Part shown: positions 13,556 to 14,634 of the stretch, piece by piece
Position numbering within the stretch: position 1 is the stretch's first letter
Layout of the letters: every line of letters starts with the position of its first letter
Assembly (NCBI RefSeq): GCF_040649515.1
Contig: NZ_JBEZFP010000192.1
Location: 1 to 14,634 of the forward strand
Reading direction: 5' to 3'
DNA: 14,634 nucleotides
DNA from: Yinghuangia elevatio
GTDB lineage: Bacteria; Actinomycetota; Actinomycetes; Streptomycetales; Streptomycetaceae
Translations under genes and position numbers: made by a program
The notes under the pieces: model-generated
Database searches by the model: none
What the model was told of the DNA's origin: nothing
Seen by the model: the letters and a program-made list of their open reading frames with translations, nothing else

Positions 13556-14116
13556 TCAGGCCCCGTCGGTGTGCCCGGCACGCGCGCGACCGCGCAGCAG
13601 GATCGCATACGACATCGCGCCGATCGCCGCGGTCGCCAGCAGCGTGCGGACGATGTTCCAGGCGATCCACGGGTCCTCGAAGTCGGCGCGTACGGCCGCC
13701 GGGTCGGCTATCGCCGACGGCGCTCCGGCGTCGGAGAGGTCCTCGTTGAGCGGGATGTTGAACGCGACGGTGGTGACGATGCTGAGCGTGTAGAGCACGA
13801 GGGCGGTCACGATCCACCGCCCCACCGGGCCGCCGCCGCGGCGCCGCTGCATGATCGCGGCGGCGAGCGGGACCAGGAACGCGCCGAGGAAGCTGAGGAA
13901 GAACACCGGGTTCTCGATCGTGTCGTTGACCCGCTGGAGGAAGTCGATGAAGACGCGGTCGTCGGCATCCGCGAGCGCCGGCATGATCGCGCACGTGAAG
14001 CAGTAGTAGACGCCCGCGATCAGACCCATGAGCACGGTCGATGTGATGAGCACGGCGTCGAGGGCGTCGCGGCCGGTGCGGCGCGGGGATGCGGTCGAGG
14101 TATCCATGTGTCTCAT
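13556..14116 (-). CDS. DUF1772 (anthrone oxygenase-like) membrane protein
   Basis: The 186-aa protein has four predicted membrane helices, about 22-42, 70-90, 100-120 and 153-173. Features match DUF1772: an early GVYYCFTCAIMPAL in helix one, an FNIPLNEDL turn (119-127) after helix three, and a conserved WIAWNIVRT (150-158) before helix four. The family includes fungal anthrone oxygenases, but most bacterial members are uncharacterised, so no reaction is assigned. Two starts are possible: the ATG at 14116, used here, and the ATG at 14107. Neither has a good ribosome binding site; a GAG lies just before the second. The gene is convergent with the 217-aa unknown, two bases apart, with no terminator between. 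The region 14117-14279 upstream holds a short palindrome (14159-14172, GATGCATGTGCATC) and no clear gene. Confidence 0.88.
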   Translation of the reverse strand: MRHMDTSTASPRRTGRDALDAVLITSTVLMGLIAGVYYCFTCAIMPALADADDRVFIDFLQRVNDTIENPVFFLSFLGAFLVPLAAAIMQRRRGGGPVGRWIVTALVLYTLSIVTTVAFNIPLNEDLSDAGAPSAIADPAAVRADFEDPWIAWNIVRTLLATAAIGAMSYAILLRGRARAGHTDGA

Positions 14117-14279
14117 TCAAGCGAGCGCGGACGAGCCTTCCCATCGCTCAGAAGCCAAGATGCATGTGCATCCGTCTCGCTGTTCGCCTACGACTCGCCA
14201 TCCGCCTGCCGATTCGTCGCGCGCGTGCGACTTGGCGCGCCCGGCGAGCCACATGCGTGTGGAGCATGGATTTACGAGG

Positions 14280-14634
14280 ATGCCGTTTCAGATTCAGCAG
14301 AACCTGACAGCAACCTTCGTCGTTGCACCATCCGTGGACGAACAGCTTGACATCGTCGTGATCGGTCCCGTGGATGCGGTCGAACGCACCAGGGCCCGGC
14401 TGACGGAGACCGGCGACCTGGCCGACGCGGAGCCGGTGCTGCCCGACGCGGACGACCCGACGCACGGCTCGTGCTGGATCCGCCTGGTCCCCCCGGACCG
14501 GACGCAGCCGCCGCCCGAACAGGCCGTGCGCCGGGGCGAGCCTCGCTGTCCCGTGAGCTGGCCGCCAACGACTGGCAGGAGCGCGAGCGCAAGGACCCGG
14601 CCGAGGACGGCAAGCGCGGCAAGGCGTCGGACCG
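14280..14634 (+). pseudogene. Partial ORF at the right edge, probably frameshifted, function unknown
   Basis: From the ATG at 14280 a frame runs to the window end with no stop. Up to about 14540 it reads like a protein (MPFQIQQNLTATFVVAPSVD, then DAVERTRARLTETGDLADAE, and a WIRLVPPDRT stretch), with strong G/C third positions after 14370. After 14540 that frame becomes low quality. The frame one base back gives ASLSRELAANDWQERERKDP, a charged sequence with nearly all third positions G or C. A single missing base near 14540 would join the two as VRRGE-ASLSREL. This suggests a frameshift or a sequence error. The ATG has no well-spaced ribosome binding site; a GGAG is 15 bases upstream. I do not recognise the family. 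Confidence 0.4.

Noticed and set aside
14159..14172. GATGCATGTGCATC palindrome as an operator
   Set aside because: Only 6-bp arms, no associated regulator gene and no promoter elements around it; noted but not called.
1..14634. Insertion sequences, integrase attachment sites, tRNA or rRNA genes
   Set aside because: No transposase or integrase motifs, no terminal inverted repeats around a gene, and no cloverleaf or rRNA-like sequence were seen by eye.

Overview
The window is GC-rich actinobacterial DNA, most likely from Streptomyces or a close relative. The reasons are the strong G/C bias at third codon positions in every believable gene, GGAGG-type ribosome binding sites, GTG starts, and the families present: an ECF41 sigma factor, a remnant of an LLM/F420-type oxidoreductase, DUF4235 and HGxxE-like small membrane proteins, a TetR/MFS pair, and a GCS2-type carboxylate-amine ligase. 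No rRNA, tRNA, intact insertion sequence or CRISPR array was seen. This is a chromosomal accessory neighbourhood of short operons, not an obvious phage, plasmid or biosynthetic cluster.

Layout, left to right. 1-314 has no gene; it holds two related hairpins and a degenerate array of 22-23 bp repeats. 315-1702 (minus) is a two-gene operon: an HSL-type alpha/beta hydrolase overlapping a conserved protein of unknown function. 1826-1865 is a strong terminator for the MFS gene at 1887-3566 (minus). That transporter is divergent from a TetR regulator (3784-4422, plus), with a perfect 10-8-10 inverted repeat between them as the probable operator. The TetR gene is followed by a YghZ-type aldo/keto reductase (4485-5471), which meets an alpha/beta hydrolase (5472-6230, minus) stop-to-stop. 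That hydrolase lacks its nucleophile-elbow segment. 6231-6593 is a gap with repeats and a hairpin.

6594-9071 (minus) carries three genes: an HGxxE-like small membrane protein, a YbdK-type ligase and a helical unknown. 9242-9544 (plus) is a frameshifted C-terminal remnant of an LLM oxidoreductase. 9895-10161 (minus) is a DUF4235 protein. 10397-12669 (plus) is an overlapping pair: an NDH-2-like FAD/NAD(P) oxidoreductase and an ECF41 (SigJ-type) sigma factor with a SnoaL-like C-terminal domain. A candidate ECF41 promoter lies upstream. 12900-13553 (plus) is an unknown protein, convergent with a DUF1772 membrane protein (13556-14116, minus). A probably frameshifted partial ORF runs off the right edge from 14280.

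Themes. Two regulatory modules stand out: TetR with its divergent exporter and a downstream reductase, which suggests response to a toxic small molecule or aldehyde, and the self-contained ECF41/oxidoreductase unit. Two loci appear to be decaying (the deleted hydrolase and the LLM remnant), and the right-edge ORF may be a third. Short tandem repeats with periods of 6, 7, 11, 19, 22-23 and 48 bp sit repeatedly at gene starts and ends; this is the most distinctive feature not explained by the genes. I did not find a clearly new multi-gene system.
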